Assembly (NCBI RefSeq): GCF_028736035.1
Contig: NZ_CP117866.1
Location: 2,418,001-2,482,000, forward strand
Reading direction: 5' to 3'
DNA from: Streptomyces sp. T12
GTDB lineage: Bacteria > Actinomycetota > Actinomycetes > Streptomycetales > Streptomycetaceae
DNA length: 64,000 nt
Shown here piece by piece: positions 26,587 to 37,332 of the stretch. A program made the position numbers and the translations under genes. How positions within the stretch are numbered: position 1 is the stretch's first letter; the number at the start of each line of letters is the position of its first letter. The notes beneath the pieces were generated by a model. The model had not been told where the DNA came from. It worked only from the letters and a program-made list of their open reading frames with translations, and did no database searches.

Positions 26587-28869
26587 GTGCGAGCCACCCT
26601 GCGCTGGGCGCACTCCGATCTGCGTACGCACCGCGGCGAGGCGCTGTTCCTCGTGTTGGCCACGGCCGGGATCGTCGTGTCGCTGTTGCTGGCCACGGCG
26701 CTGTTCGGCTACGCCACCAACCCCTGGCAGCGCGTCTTCACCCAGGCGCACGGCGCGCACGTCTGGCTGCACACCGGCGCCTCGGCCGATACCGGGAAAC
26801 TGGCCGAGCTCGACGGCGTCGACTCCGTCGCGGGCCCCTACCCCACCGCCTCCGCCACCCTGGCCTCCCGCGGCACCCGCGCCTCTATCGAGCTGCGCGG
26901 CATGCCCGACCGCCCCTCCGTCGACCGCCCGCTCCTCACCTCCGGCCACTGGCTGAACCCCGCGAACCCCGACGGCGTCGTCCTGGAGAGCCGCCTGGCC
27001 CGCGCCCTCCTGGCCGCCCCCGGCGACACCCTCACCCTGCCCGGCGCCCACCGGACCCTGACCGTCCTCGGCGTCGCCGACAGCGCCGAGCCGCGCTACC
27101 GGCCTGGCGAGCAGCCGGGGCTGGTCTGGGCGCCGCCGGCCGCCGTGCGCGATCCGGGCGGCCAGGTGATCGGACTGCGCCTGGCCGACCCCGACGACAC
27201 GGACTACGCCGTCCAGCGCGCCGTGACCGTACTGGGCGCCGGCGCGGTCAGCGAGGTCTCCACCTGGAAGCAGGCGCGCGCCGAGGCACAGGGCGACAAC
27301 CGGCTGCTGGGACAGGTGCTGGGCCTGTTCGGGCTGGGCGCCCTGGTCGCCGCCGGGCTCGCCGTGCACGGGGCGATCGGCACCCGTATCCGCGGCCATC
27401 TGCGGGACATCTCGGTACTGAAGGCGATCGGCTTCACCCCGGGTCAGGTGGTCCGCGTCTTCCTGCTCCAGCACCTCGCCTACGCGCTGCTGGGTGCGGT
27501 GGCCGCCGCGGCCGTCATCCAGGCCCTGGGCAGCCGGATCCCCGGGCGGCTCGGGGACGCGGTCGGGGTGTGGCAGGGGCTGCCCGGGCACAGCGTGGCG
27601 CTGTTCGTGGTGCCCGTGGGCGCGGTGCTGTTCATCGGCGCGACCACGGGGCTCGCCGCGTGGCGGGCGGGACGTGTGCCCCCGGTGCCGGTGCCGCGGC
27701 CCGCGGCTCCGCTCGGCGGGCGGCTTTCCGGCGTGGCCCGGCAGGCGCTCGGGCTGCGGCTGCCGCCCGCGCTGGTGCTGGGCTGGCACCGGGCGTTCAC
27801 GCGTCGCCTGCGGTCCCTGGCCACGGTCGCCCGGCTCGCGCTGCCGCTGCTGCTGATCGTGGTCGCGATGAGCGCGTGGACCACCATCGACCGCTTCGAC
27901 AGCAGGCCCGACCAGATCGGTCTGCCGACCGCCCTCACCGTCCACGCCGACTCCGGCCTGCCCGACCGGGACGCCCGCACGCTGCTGGAACGCGACCCCC
28001 AGGTCGCCGCCGCCTACCCGGGCGTCGAGGTGGCCGCCCTGGTCCCGGACCAGAAGGGCACGATCGCCCTGCGCGGTCTCGGCACCCACGAGGATCCCTA
28101 CCCGTACGCCCTGGCCGAGGGCCGTGCCGCCCAGGGCCGCGACGAGGCCGTGGCCGGACAGGGCCTGCTCGACCTGCTGGACGTGAAGGTCGGTGACTGG
28201 GTCCGGATGACCGTCGGCGACCAGCCGCAGATCCTGCACATCGTGGGCCGCAGCATCGAGCCCGAGAACGCCGGCCGGGTCATCTCCACCTCGCTCGACA
28301 CCCTGCGCGAGAACGACCCGGGCCTCGGCCCCACCCTCTACGAGCTAAGGCTCCGACCGGGCGCGCAACCGTACGAGGTCGCCGACCGCCTCGCCACCGC
28401 CGGACACGGGCGCCTGGACGTACACGCCGTACCGAACCCCGCCGACGGCCTCTCCCCGCTGCGCGGAGTCGTCGTGGGCCTGATCGCCGTACTGGCCCTG
28501 ATCGGGCTCATCGAACTGCTGACCGCGATCGGCGGCACCGTCCGCGAGAGCGAGCGCGACCTGCTGGCGCTCAAGGCCATCGGCCTGTCCCCCCGCCAGA
28601 TCACCGCGATCACCGTCACGTCCACCGCCTGCACCGCCCTGGCCGCGGTCGTCCTCGGTACGGCCCTGGGTACCCCCCTCGCGCACTGGCTGATCGACGC
28701 CCAGGGCAGATCGAGCGGCATCGGCGCCGGCATCGCCCAGAGCCCGTCCGCCGCTCTCCTGCTGCTGCTCGGCGCGGCGGCGGTCACGGGAGCGGCCGCC
28801 CTCGCCGCCGTCCCGGCCTCCCGCGCGGCCCGCCGCAGGCTCGCGGACACACTGAGCGCGGTCGCCTGA
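26587..28869 (+). CDS. FtsX/MacB-type ABC exporter permease
   Basis: A 760-residue permease with an N-terminal membrane helix, an extracellular domain, and two FtsX-type membrane modules. The first module is near residues 240-370 (DISVLKAIGFTPGQVVRVFL) and the second at the C-terminus, about 620-755 (DLLALKAIGLSPRQITAIT). The duplicated LKAIG motifs mark the coupling helices. It pairs with the ATPase at 25652-26446. The GTG start has GGAGAGG upstream. It ends 36 bp before a convergent membrane-protein gene. Confidence 0.92.
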   Translation: MRATLRWAHSDLRTHRGEALFLVLATAGIVVSLLLATALFGYATNPWQRVFTQAHGAHVWLHTGASADTGKLAELDGVDSVAGPYPTASATLASRGTRASIELRGMPDRPSVDRPLLTSGHWLNPANPDGVVLESRLARALLAAPGDTLTLPGAHRTLTVLGVADSAEPRYRPGEQPGLVWAPPAAVRDPGGQVIGLRLADPDDTDYAVQRAVTVLGAGAVSEVSTWKQARAEAQGDNRLLGQVLGLFGLGALVAAGLAVHGAIGTRIRGHLRDISVLKAIGFTPGQVVRVFLLQHLAYALLGAVAAAAVIQALGSRIPGRLGDAVGVWQGLPGHSVALFVVPVGAVLFIGATTGLAAWRAGRVPPVPVPRPAAPLGGRLSGVARQALGLRLPPALVLGWHRAFTRRLRSLATVARLALPLLLIVVAMSAWTTIDRFDSRPDQIGLPTALTVHADSGLPDRDARTLLERDPQVAAAYPGVEVAALVPDQKGTIALRGLGTHEDPYPYALAEGRAAQGRDEAVAGQGLLDLLDVKVGDWVRMTVGDQPQILHIVGRSIEPENAGRVISTSLDTLRENDPGLGPTLYELRLRPGAQPYEVADRLATAGHGRLDVHAVPNPADGLSPLRGVVVGLIAVLALIGLIELLTAIGGTVRESERDLLALKAIGLSPRQITAITVTSTACTALAAVVLGTALGTPLAHWLIDAQGRSSGIGAGIAQSPSAALLLLLGAAAVTGAAALAAVPASRAARRRLADTLSAVA

Positions 28870-28904
28870 CCGACGGCGGGGCCGACGGGTTCCTGATCCC
28901 GGGG

Positions 28905-29834
28905 TCAGCCGCCGTAGGGGCCGGGGCCGTGGGGCCGCTGTGGGTTGTACGGGGGCGACGGGTTGTACGCCGGCTGCGGCCCCGGTGCGTAGGGGTTGCC
29001 CTGCGGGGGCGGCGCGTAAGGGTTGCCCTGCGGCGGTACGAAGCCGTTCGGTGCGTACGGCGGTGGCGGCGGGGTCGGTGTCGGTGTCGGCAGGGTGGCC
29101 GGGTGGGCCGCCAGCCGGATGCCGTACCGGGTCCGGAGCCGGCCCATCTCCAGCAGGGCGATGCCCGTGACCGTCACGGGCGCGCCCAGGATGAAGACGA
29201 CGCCCATCACGAGGCCGAGGCCGTGCAGGTCCCCCGTGAAGAGATCGGGGATGGCCATGAGCCAGGTCGTCACCGCGGCGAGCAGCGGCGGCAGACAGCG
29301 GTGCACGGCAGCGGTGCCGAAGAAGTTCCCCGAGATCCGGTAGGCACCGGCGATCACGAAGAAGCCCATCCAGAGCCCGACGACGCTGAACAACAGGCTC
29401 CCGAGAACTCCTAGGGAGCCGCCCAACTGGAAGATCGCCACCGTCCCGAGCGCCGAGCCGATGAACAGCAGCAGCAACTTCAGCGACCTGACCAGCGGCT
29501 CCCGTAGCTGCCCCACCGTGCCCGCGCCGGAACGCCGCCAGATGTGGAGCATCACGCCGACCGTGAGCGGTGTGATGAACAGCAGGACGACACACGCGGT
29601 CGCCGCGTTGTCCAGCATCTCGTCGAAGGCGAACCCGCCCTCGACGAAGGTGTAGACCCCGAACGCCGCCACCGCACCGGCGATGACACGCGCCTTCTTG
29701 AGCGCGTCCACCGACGGATCCAGTGAGTCCGGGATCCAGGTCGGGTGGAACACCGCCCGCGCCACGTGATGGGGCTTCAGGAACGAACGGGCGGTCAGCG
29801 TGCCGCCGGTCCAACTCCCGTATGGATTCGTCAA
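28905..29834 (-). CDS. Yip1-like integral membrane protein with a Pro-rich tail
   Basis: A 309-residue protein with about five hydrophobic segments between residues 45 and 225 (e.g. LKLLLLFIGSALGTVAIF, LVMGVVFILGAPVTVTGIAL). A soluble C-terminal tail (about 240-309) is rich in Pro, Tyr, Asn and Gly with repeats such as PQGNPYAPPPQGNPYAP. The start is a TTG with GGGGGAG upstream; short arms ACTCCC and GGGAGT flank that site (29840-29878) and could fold over it. No function is known to me. It is separated from pgi by about 90 bp. Confidence 0.75.
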   Translation of the reverse strand: MTNPYGSWTGGTLTARSFLKPHHVARAVFHPTWIPDSLDPSVDALKKARVIAGAVAAFGVYTFVEGGFAFDEMLDNAATACVVLLFITPLTVGVMLHIWRRSGAGTVGQLREPLVRSLKLLLLFIGSALGTVAIFQLGGSLGVLGSLLFSVVGLWMGFFVIAGAYRISGNFFGTAAVHRCLPPLLAAVTTWLMAIPDLFTGDLHGLGLVMGVVFILGAPVTVTGIALLEMGRLRTRYGIRLAAHPATLPTPTPTPPPPPYAPNGFVPPQGNPYAPPPQGNPYAPGPQPAYNPSPPYNPQRPHGPGPYGG

Positions 29835-29925
29835 CTTGCACTCCCCCGAGTGATCGCGCTCATGATCGCCGAGGGAGTCTACGGGAAGCGGACGACCGCG
29901 CGCCGCCCGCTTTCCGTATCCGTGA

Positions 29926-31581
29926 TCACTGCCGGCCGCGCAGCTCCCGGTACTTGGCGACGAGCGCCTGCGTCGACGCGTCCAGCCCCGGTACCTCGGC
30001 GCCTTCGGTCAGCGCGGGCTCGACCCGCTTGGCGAGGACCTTGCCGAGTTCGACGCCCCACTGGTCGAAGGAGTCGATGTTCCACACCGCGCCCTGTACG
30101 AACACCTTGTGCTCGTACAGGGCGATCAGCTGACCGAGCACGGACGGGGTCAGCTCGCGCGCGAGTACCGTGGTCGTCGGGTGGTTGCCCTTGAACGTCT
30201 TGTGAGTCACCAGCACCTCCGGCACCCCTTCCGCACGCACCTCGTCCGGCGTCTTGCCGAACGCCAGCGCCTGCGTCTGCGCGAAGAAGTTCGCCATCAA
30301 CAGGTCGTGCTGCGCCTTGAGTTCGTCGCTCATCTCGGCGACCGGCTCGGCGAAGCCGATGAAGTCCGCCGGGATCAGCTTGGTGCCCTGGTGGATCAGC
30401 TGGTAGTACGCGTGCTGCCCGTTGGTGCCCGGCGTGCCCCACACGACCGGCCCGGTCTGCCAGTCGACCTCCCGCCCGTCCCGGCCGACGTACTTGCCGT
30501 TGGACTCCATGTCCAGCTGCTGCAGATACGCCGTGAACTTGGACAGGTAGTGGCTGTACGGCAGCACGGCGTGCGACTGGGCGTCGTGGAAGTTGCCGTA
30601 CCAGATGCCCAACAGGCCGAGCAGCAGCGGCACGTTGGACTCGGCGGGCGCGGTGCGGAAGTGCTCGTCGACGATCCGGAATCCGTCGAGCATCTCGCGG
30701 AACCGGTCCGGGCCGATGGCGACCATCAGCGAGAGCCCGATGGCCGAGTCGTACGAGTAGCGCCCGCCCACCCAGTCCCAGAACTCGAACATGTTGACCG
30801 TGTCGATGCCGAAGCCGGCGACCTTCTCGGCATTCGTCGACAGTGCGACGAAGTGCTTGGCGACAGCTTCCTGTCCCGCCTTCAGCTCACCCAGCAGCCA
30901 GTTGCGGGCCGAGGTGGCGTTGGTGATCGTCTCGATCGTGGTGAACGTCTTGGACGCGATGATGAACAGCGTCTCGGCCGCGTCCAGGTCGCGGGTCGCC
31001 TCGTGCAGGTCGGCGCCGTCGACGTTCGACACGAAGCGGACCGTGAGGCCGCGGTCGGTGTAGCTGCGCAGTACCTCGTACGCCATCGCCGGGCCGAGAT
31101 CGGAGCCGCCGATACCGATGTTGACGACGTTCTTGATGCGCCTGCCGGTGTGCCCGGTCCAGGCGCCGGAGCGGACCCGCTCGGCGAAGGCGGCCATCTT
31201 GTCCAGGACGGCGTGCACACCCGGGACGACGTTCTCCCCGTCGACCTCGATCACCGCGTCACGCGGCGCGCGCAGCGCGGTGTGCAGGACGGCGCGGTCC
31301 TCGGTGGTGTTGATCTTCTCGCCTCGGAACATGGCGTCCCGCAGCCCGAACACGTCCGTCGCGACGGCCAGCTCGCGCAGCAGGCGCAGGGTCTCGTCGG
31401 TGACGAGGTGCTTGGAGTAGTCGATGTGCAGGTCACCGACCTGCAGCGTGTACCCCGCACCGCGCCTCGGATCAGCGGCGAACAGCTCCCGCAGCTGCAC
31501 CTCGCCGAGCTCCTCACGGTGCTTGGCCAGCGCGGTCCACTCGGGCGTCTGGTTGAGCCTGGTACGGCCGTCTGCGTTCAT
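29926..31581 (-). CDS. pgi: Glucose-6-phosphate isomerase
   Basis: Interconverts glucose-6-phosphate and fructose-6-phosphate, linking the pentose phosphate operon to glycolysis. The 551 residues hold the signatures [17 protein letters not shown] (about 150) and [17 protein letters not shown] (about 200), and catalytic regions [17 protein letters not shown] and the Glu/His in [19 protein letters not shown]. The ATG at 31581 gives the normal length; an upstream reading adds 33 residues with no family match. Confidence 0.97.
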   Translation of the reverse strand: MNADGRTRLNQTPEWTALAKHREELGEVQLRELFAADPRRGAGYTLQVGDLHIDYSKHLVTDETLRLLRELAVATDVFGLRDAMFRGEKINTTEDRAVLHTALRAPRDAVIEVDGENVVPGVHAVLDKMAAFAERVRSGAWTGHTGRRIKNVVNIGIGGSDLGPAMAYEVLRSYTDRGLTVRFVSNVDGADLHEATRDLDAAETLFIIASKTFTTIETITNATSARNWLLGELKAGQEAVAKHFVALSTNAEKVAGFGIDTVNMFEFWDWVGGRYSYDSAIGLSLMVAIGPDRFREMLDGFRIVDEHFRTAPAESNVPLLLGLLGIWYGNFHDAQSHAVLPYSHYLSKFTAYLQQLDMESNGKYVGRDGREVDWQTGPVVWGTPGTNGQHAYYQLIHQGTKLIPADFIGFAEPVAEMSDELKAQHDLLMANFFAQTQALAFGKTPDEVRAEGVPEVLVTHKTFKGNHPTTTVLARELTPSVLGQLIALYEHKVFVQGAVWNIDSFDQWGVELGKVLAKRVEPALTEGAEVPGLDASTQALVAKYRELRGRQ

Positions 31582-31633
31582 GTCCGACTTCAGCCTTCTT
31601 TCGTGCCTGTCCCAGCTGTTCCAACCTAGTTGA

Positions 31634-32902
31634 TCAGCGCGGGGCGTGAGCCGTCGTGGCGTCGTCGTCCGACGCAACAACAGGTACGTCCGGCTTGCGC
31701 ACAGGTATCAGCGCGGTGAGGGCGAGCACGAAGAAGCCGGCCGTGAGCAGGGGCGGCGTGTTGAGGCCCCAGGCGGTGGCGACGGCACCGCCCAGCAGGG
31801 CGCCGAGTGGCACCCCGGCGAAGGCCAGGGTCCGGAAGGCCGAGGCCACCCGGCCCAGCAGCTCACCAGGGCTGCGCTGCTGCATGAGCGTCGTCGTGTT
31901 GACGTTCCACACCATGCCCATGAGCCCGAAGACGACCAGGGCGGCCACCAGCACCGCCAGACTGCGCACGGTGCCCATGACCACGAGGGTCGCGGTCTGC
32001 ACCGCACCGGCGAGCAGCACGGCCCGGATCGTGCCCAGCCGCTGCACGATCCGGCCGTTCATCACTCCCCCGGCCAGACCTCCGACGGTGAACGCGGCGC
32101 CCGCCGCCGCGTACCCCACAGAACCGGCGTCCAGCCACCCGGTCACCAGGACGACCAGGGTGGCGAGCTGGGCGCCCATGCCGATGTTGCACAGCGCGGT
32201 GGCGGCGCACAGGCCCCGCAGGTCCCGGTCGCGCCACAGGGTGCGCAGTCCCTCCCCGATCTCCCGGCGCAGGGTGCTGCCCGCCGGTGCCGGCTTTCGT
32301 TCGGGCGCCTCGATCCGCAGCGAGGCCACCAGGGCGGCCGCCACCAGGTAGGTACCGGCGTCGGCCGCGAAGGGAACGGCGGCTCCCACTGCCAGCAGTA
32401 CCGGCACGACCGGCCCGCCCACCAGTCCGCCGGCGATGCGCTGGCCGGTCATCAGGCGGGCGTTCGCGCTGCCGAGGGCGTCATGGTCCACCAGCGAGGG
32501 GAGCAGGGCCGTCGCGGCGTTGTCGAACAGCGTCTGGAGTGCGGTCAGGGTGAAGGCCAGTGCGATGAGCAGTCCGATCGAGGCGTGCCCGAGCGCCACG
32601 GCCACCGCGAACGCGCCGACCAGCAGGGCTCGTAACGCATCCACCGTCCACATCGCGCGCCGCTGGTCCACCCGGTCGGCGACGGCGCCGCCGAGCAGCC
32701 CGAAGACGATCCACGGCAGATAGCCACAGGCGGTGACCGCGGCGATCAGCAGCGGCCGGTCCGTCAGCGTCACGGCAAGGAGCGGCAGGGCGGCCGTACG
32801 CAGGGAATCACCGAAGCTGGAGAGCACGGCGGCGCTCCACAGCCGTCCGAACCCCCCGCGCCACGCAGGCGCACGCACTCCCCCGGTCTCAGCCGTCGCC
32901 AC
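31634..32902 (-). CDS. MFS transporter
   Basis: A 422-residue major facilitator with about 12 hydrophobic helices, of the enterobactin-exporter/MFS_3 kind ([40 protein letters not shown]). The motif-A region [17 protein letters not shown] lies near residue 70. The GTG at 32902 is preferred because AGGGGGAG precedes it directly; an ATG 18 nt upstream has no ribosome-binding site. The substrate is not predictable. Confidence 0.85.
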   Translation of the reverse strand: MATAETGGVRAPAWRGGFGRLWSAAVLSSFGDSLRTAALPLLAVTLTDRPLLIAAVTACGYLPWIVFGLLGGAVADRVDQRRAMWTVDALRALLVGAFAVAVALGHASIGLLIALAFTLTALQTLFDNAATALLPSLVDHDALGSANARLMTGQRIAGGLVGGPVVPVLLAVGAAVPFAADAGTYLVAAALVASLRIEAPERKPAPAGSTLRREIGEGLRTLWRDRDLRGLCAATALCNIGMGAQLATLVVLVTGWLDAGSVGYAAAGAAFTVGGLAGGVMNGRIVQRLGTIRAVLLAGAVQTATLVVMGTVRSLAVLVAALVVFGLMGMVWNVNTTTLMQQRSPGELLGRVASAFRTLAFAGVPLGALLGGAVATAWGLNTPPLLTAGFFVLALTALIPVRKPDVPVVASDDDATTAHAPR

Positions 32903-33017
32903 AACTCCCCCTCGGTCCATCGATGCAGAAGATCGATACACAAACCGTAGAGGGCACCACTGACAATCGGCCTCGGAGCAGGAGTCGACCACCGGCGAAC
33001 CGGTGCGTCCAACAGGT

Positions 33018-33047
33018 CCGGCCAGGCACCCACAGGCACCTGGCCGG
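33018..33047 (-). terminator. Terminator after rbpA
   Basis: Inverted repeat CCGGCCAGG and CCTGGCCGG with a 12-nt loop, extended by three more pairs beyond one mismatch, 10 nt after the rbpA stop. Confidence 0.65.
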
Positions 33048-33057
33048 TCCTCAACTC

Positions 33058-33393
33058 CTAGATCTCGCCGCGCAGTTTGGCGAGCGCCTCGGCGAGGATC
33101 GCCTCGCCGTCCGCGTCGCTGCGCCGTTCCCGTACATACGCCAGGTGCGTCTTGTAGGGCTCGGTGCGCGGCGGGTCCGGCGGATTGTCCCGGTCCTGTC
33201 CGGCGGGAAAGCCGCAGCGCGGGCAGTCCCAGGTGTCGGGAACCTGCGCGTCGCTGGCGAAGCTGGGCTGCGTCTCATGCCCGTTGGAGCACCAGAAGGA
33301 GATGCGCAGCCGGGGCGCGGACTCGCCCCGCTCGGCCTCGCCCATCGGCCCCGCCCCGACCCGGCTTCCTCGGATCGCGTTGCCACTTGCCAC
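33058..33393 (-). CDS. rbpA: RbpA, RNA polymerase-binding protein
   Basis: Actinobacteria-specific protein that binds the principal sigma factor and RNA polymerase, stabilises open complexes and raises rifampicin tolerance. The 111 residues look identical to what I know of the Streptomyces coelicolor protein. The core zinc site is formed by C35, H39, C57 and C60 (WCSNGHE and WDCPRCG). The basic linker and sigma-interaction helix are at the C-terminus (YVRERRSDADGEAILAEALA). GTG start with GGGAG upstream. A probable promoter lies at 33460-33488. Confidence 0.97.
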   Translation of the reverse strand: MASGNAIRGSRVGAGPMGEAERGESAPRLRISFWCSNGHETQPSFASDAQVPDTWDCPRCGFPAGQDRDNPPDPPRTEPYKTHLAYVRERRSDADGEAILAEALAKLRGEI

Positions 33394-33459
33394 GGTCGTA
33401 ACTCCCTGCGTGATGGTGCCGCAAAGCGAGTCGGCGTTTCGCTTCGCTGCGAGCGCCTC

Positions 33460-33488
33460 AGTCTACGTAAGGCCCAACGCGCGTCCAG
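33460..33488 (-). promoter_or_regulatory. Probable housekeeping promoter of rbpA
   Basis: Minus strand CTGGAC (33488-33483), 17-nt spacer, TAGACT (33465-33460). This gives a leader of about 60 nt. A SigR-type GGAAT-N18-GTT promoter was looked for and not found. Confidence 0.5.
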
Positions 33489-33594
33489 TGATTGGAGTTA
33501 CATAGCCCCCACACCAAGACGCAAGCCCCATGATAGGCCGCGCTCAGCTGCGCGTACCGGACATGGGGCCTTACGTGCGGAATGTGCGTGCCGG

Positions 33595-33831
33595 TCAGTT
33601 GTTCACCTTCATCAGGATGCCGAGCACGACAATGCACGCGAACCACAGCAGACCGACCACGATGGTGATCCGGTCGAGGTTGCGCTCGGCGACCGAGGAG
33701 CCGCCGACGGACGACTGCATGCCGCCACCGAACATGTCGGAGAGGCCGCCGCCCTTGCCCTTGTGCATCAGCACCAGCAGCATCATCAGCAGGCTGAAGA
33801 CGATCAGGGCGATCGAGAACCCCAAAACCAC
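33595..33831 (-). CDS. secG: SecG, preprotein translocase subunit
   Basis: A 78-residue subunit of SecYEG with two transmembrane helices (VLGFSIALIVFSLLMMLLVL and DRITIVVGLLWFACIVVLGI) joined by the glycine-rich loop KGKGGGLSDMFGGGMQSS that is diagnostic for SecG. GTG start. Placement downstream of gap-pgk-tpiA is conserved in actinobacteria. A nested hairpin lies in the 122-bp gap before it. Confidence 0.95.
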   Translation of the reverse strand: MVLGFSIALIVFSLLMMLLVLMHKGKGGGLSDMFGGGMQSSVGGSSVAERNLDRITIVVGLLWFACIVVLGILMKVNN

Positions 33832-33864
33832 GGCTGGACCAACTTCCTCGGATTCGGATGACGA

Positions 33865-33921
33865 CGGGGGTCGAAGCCCTTTTTGTGAGCCTCATGCTCA
33901 CATTCCAAGCCCCGACCCCCG
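33865..33921 (-). other. Nested hairpin between tpiA and secG
   Basis: Outer arms CGGGGGTCG (33865-33873) and CGACCCCCG (33913-33921) enclose a second perfect stem, TGTGAGC (33884-33890) and GCTCACA (33896-33902). It could terminate or attenuate transcription from tpiA, or be a secG leader structure. Confidence 0.5.
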
Positions 33922-33953
33922 CAAGGGTACGACGAATCGCCGTTACCGCATAC

Positions 33954-34730
33954 TCACTGGTCGCGGAACCGCACGATCTTGACGAACTCGTCGGCGTCCA
34001 GCGAGGCACCGCCGACCAGGGCGCCGTCGATGTCGGCCTGGGCCATGATCTCGGCGACGTTGCCGGACTTCACGGAGCCGCCGTACTGGATGCGGACCTT
34101 GTCGGCCAGCTCCTGCGAGTACAGCTCGGCGAGCTTGCCGCGGATGGCGGCGCAGACCTCCTGGGCGTCCTCGGCGCCGCAGACCTTGCCGGTGCCGATG
34201 GCCCAGACGGGCTCGTAGGCGATCACGATGGTCTCGGCCTGCTCGGCCGGGAGGTCCTTCAGACCGCCTTCGACCTGGGCGAGCGTGTGCGGGACGGCGT
34301 TGCCGGCCTCGCGGACGTCCAGCTCCTCGCCGACGCACATGATCGGGGTGAGGCCGTGCTTGTAGGCGGCCTTGACCTTGGCGTTGACGATCTCGTCGGT
34401 CTCGGCGTGGTACTGGCGGCGCTCGGAGTGGCCGATCGCCACGTAGGTGCACTTCAGCTTGGCCAGCATCGAGCCGGAGATCTCGCCGGTGTAGGCGCCG
34501 GAGTCCTGGGCCGAGATGTCCTGGGCGCCGTACTTGATCTTCAGCTTGTCGCCGTCGACCAGGGTCTGCACGGAGCGCAGGTCGGTGAAGGGCGGCAGGA
34601 CGGCGACCTCGACGGCCTCGTAGTCCTTGTCCGCGAGGGCGAAGGCGAGCTTCTGGACGTGCGCGATGGCCTCGAGGTGGTTGAGGTTCATCTTCCAGTT
34701 GCCCGCCATCAGCGGCGTGCGCGTGCTCAT
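33954..34730 (-). CDS. tpiA: Triose-phosphate isomerase
   Basis: Interconverts glyceraldehyde-3-phosphate and dihydroxyacetone phosphate. The 258-residue TIM barrel has N11 and K13 in AGNWKMN, the catalytic His101 in IGHSERR, the catalytic Glu in [11 protein letters not shown] and the phosphate-binding [10 protein letters not shown] loop at the end. It starts 6 nt after the pgk stop, whose last codons supply the ribosome-binding site, so the two are co-translated. Confidence 0.97.
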   Translation of the reverse strand: MSTRTPLMAGNWKMNLNHLEAIAHVQKLAFALADKDYEAVEVAVLPPFTDLRSVQTLVDGDKLKIKYGAQDISAQDSGAYTGEISGSMLAKLKCTYVAIGHSERRQYHAETDEIVNAKVKAAYKHGLTPIMCVGEELDVREAGNAVPHTLAQVEGGLKDLPAEQAETIVIAYEPVWAIGTGKVCGAEDAQEVCAAIRGKLAELYSQELADKVRIQYGGSVKSGNVAEIMAQADIDGALVGGASLDADEFVKIVRFRDQ

Positions 34731-34736
34731 AGAGAG

Positions 34737-35948
34737 TCAGTCCTCCAGTGCGGCGAGGCCGGGGAGCGTCTTGCCCTCGAGGTATTCGAGGGAGGCGCCG
34801 CCACCGGTCGAGATGTGGCCGAATGCGTTCTCGTCGAAGCCCAGGGTGCGGACGGCCGCGGCGGAGTCGCCACCGCCGACCACGGTGAAGCCCTTGGAGT
34901 CGACGAGGGCCTGGGCGACCGCCTTGGTGCCCTCGGCGTAGTCGGGGTGCTCGAAGACGCCCATGGGGCCGTTCCAGAAGACGGTGGCGGCGTCGGCGAG
35001 CTTCGAGGCGTACAGCTTGCGGGTCTCCGGACCGATGTCCAGGCCCTCCTGGTCGGCCGGGATGGCGTCCGCGGCGACGGTCGTGGGGTTGGCCGGGGCC
35101 TTGGTCTTCAGGTCCGGGAACTCGGTGGAGACCAGGACGTCGACCGGCAGGACGATCTCGACGCCGTTCTTCTCGGCGCGCTCCATGTACTCGGTGACGG
35201 CCGGGATCTGGTCCGCCTGGAGGAGGGAGATGCCGACCTCGTAGCCCTTGGCCTTGAGGAAGGTGTACGCCATGCCGCCGCCGATGAGCAGCCGGTCGGC
35301 CTTGGCGAGCAGCTGGTCGATGACGGCGAGCTTGTCGGAGACCTTGGCGCCGCCGAGCGCGACGACGTAGGGCCGCTTGACGTCCTCGGTGAGCTTCTTC
35401 AGGACGCCGACCTCGGTGGCGATGAGGTGGCCGGCGTAGTGCGGCAGGCGGGCCGGAAGGTCGTACACCGAGGCGTGCTTGCGGTGCACGGCGCCGAAGC
35501 CGTCACTGACGTAGACGTCGGCGAGGGCGGCCAGCTGGTCGGCGAAGGCGCCACGCTCGGCGTCGTCCTTGCTGGTCTCGCCGGCGTTGAAGCGGAGGTT
35601 CTCGACGACCGCGACCTGGCCGTCGGTGAGGCCCGCGACCGTGGCCTGGGCGGACTCGCCGACCGTGTCGGTCGCGAACGCCACGTCGGCGCCGAGGAGT
35701 TCACCGAGCCGCGCGGCGGCCGGTGCCAGGGAGAAGGCGGGGTCCGGGGCGCCCTTGGGGCGGCCCAGGTGGGAGGCGACGACCACGCGGGCGCCCGCCT
35801 CGGCCAGCGCCTTGACGGTGGGCAGTACGGCGCGGATACGGCCGTCGTCGGTGATCGTGGTGCCGTCCAGCGGCACGTTCAGGTCGGCGCGGACGAAGAC
35901 CCGCTTGCCGGCGACGCCTTCGGAGAGAAGTTCGTCGATCGTCTTCAT
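34737..35948 (-). CDS. pgk: Phosphoglycerate kinase
   Basis: Transfers phosphate from 1,3-bisphosphoglycerate to ADP. The 403 residues include [13 protein letters not shown] near residue 20, [15 protein letters not shown] near 55, the hinge region and the nucleotide-binding [14 protein letters not shown] near 375. The ATG at 35948 has AGGAG eight nt upstream; a longer reading adds 23 unrelated residues. It is followed directly by tpiA. Confidence 0.97.
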   Translation of the reverse strand: MKTIDELLSEGVAGKRVFVRADLNVPLDGTTITDDGRIRAVLPTVKALAEAGARVVVASHLGRPKGAPDPAFSLAPAAARLGELLGADVAFATDTVGESAQATVAGLTDGQVAVVENLRFNAGETSKDDAERGAFADQLAALADVYVSDGFGAVHRKHASVYDLPARLPHYAGHLIATEVGVLKKLTEDVKRPYVVALGGAKVSDKLAVIDQLLAKADRLLIGGGMAYTFLKAKGYEVGISLLQADQIPAVTEYMERAEKNGVEIVLPVDVLVSTEFPDLKTKAPANPTTVAADAIPADQEGLDIGPETRKLYASKLADAATVFWNGPMGVFEHPDYAEGTKAVAQALVDSKGFTVVGGGDSAAAVRTLGFDENAFGHISTGGGASLEYLEGKTLPGLAALED

Positions 35949-36024
35949 GAAGGGGGCTCCTGAGAAGGGCTCGTGATCGCTCGGAAACGCTCGTGATCCA
36001 ACAGGTCTGATCTGCACGTGAGTC

Positions 36025-36062
36025 AGGGCTCGGGCGACGCGTCCCTGCGCCGCCCGAGCCCT
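36025..36062 (-). terminator. Terminator or processing hairpin between gap and pgk
   Basis: Perfect 12-bp arms AGGGCTCGGGCG and CGCCCGAGCCCT with a 14-nt loop, 30 nt after the gap stop. Partial read-through into pgk-tpiA is likely, as these genes are commonly co-expressed. Confidence 0.65.
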
Positions 36063-36092
36063 GCTCTCACATCAATGTGCCTGCTCTGGATA

Positions 36093-37130
<1,038 letters not shown>

Positions 37131-37232
37131 CTATGCGGTGCCGGCGAGCTCTATTTGGGATGTCCCCGACCGCCTACGACCCTACCTCTCTGAAGCCGCC
37201 GTGGTGACATCCAGATGCCCCATACACGGCAC

Positions 37233-37268
37233 GGCGGTCCGTACCCGCCAGTAGGGGTACGGACCGCC
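37233..37268 (-). terminator. Terminator after the M14 carboxypeptidase gene
   Basis: Perfect 14-bp inverted repeat, GGCGGTCCGTACCC and GGGTACGGACCGCC, with an 8-nt loop, 64 nt after the stop. The remainder of the 229-bp gap up to gap holds no other clear element. Confidence 0.7.
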
Positions 37269-37332
37269 CCGGCCTGAAGCCCGGATCACTCGTTTTGGTC
37301 ACCGTGCGTCGTGCACGGTTGACCTCGGCGTG

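Noticed and set aside
33394..33540. SigR-type promoter upstream of rbpA
   Set aside because: No GGAAT-N18/19-GTT spacing was found on the right strand; a CTGGAC-N17-TAGACT promoter fits better.
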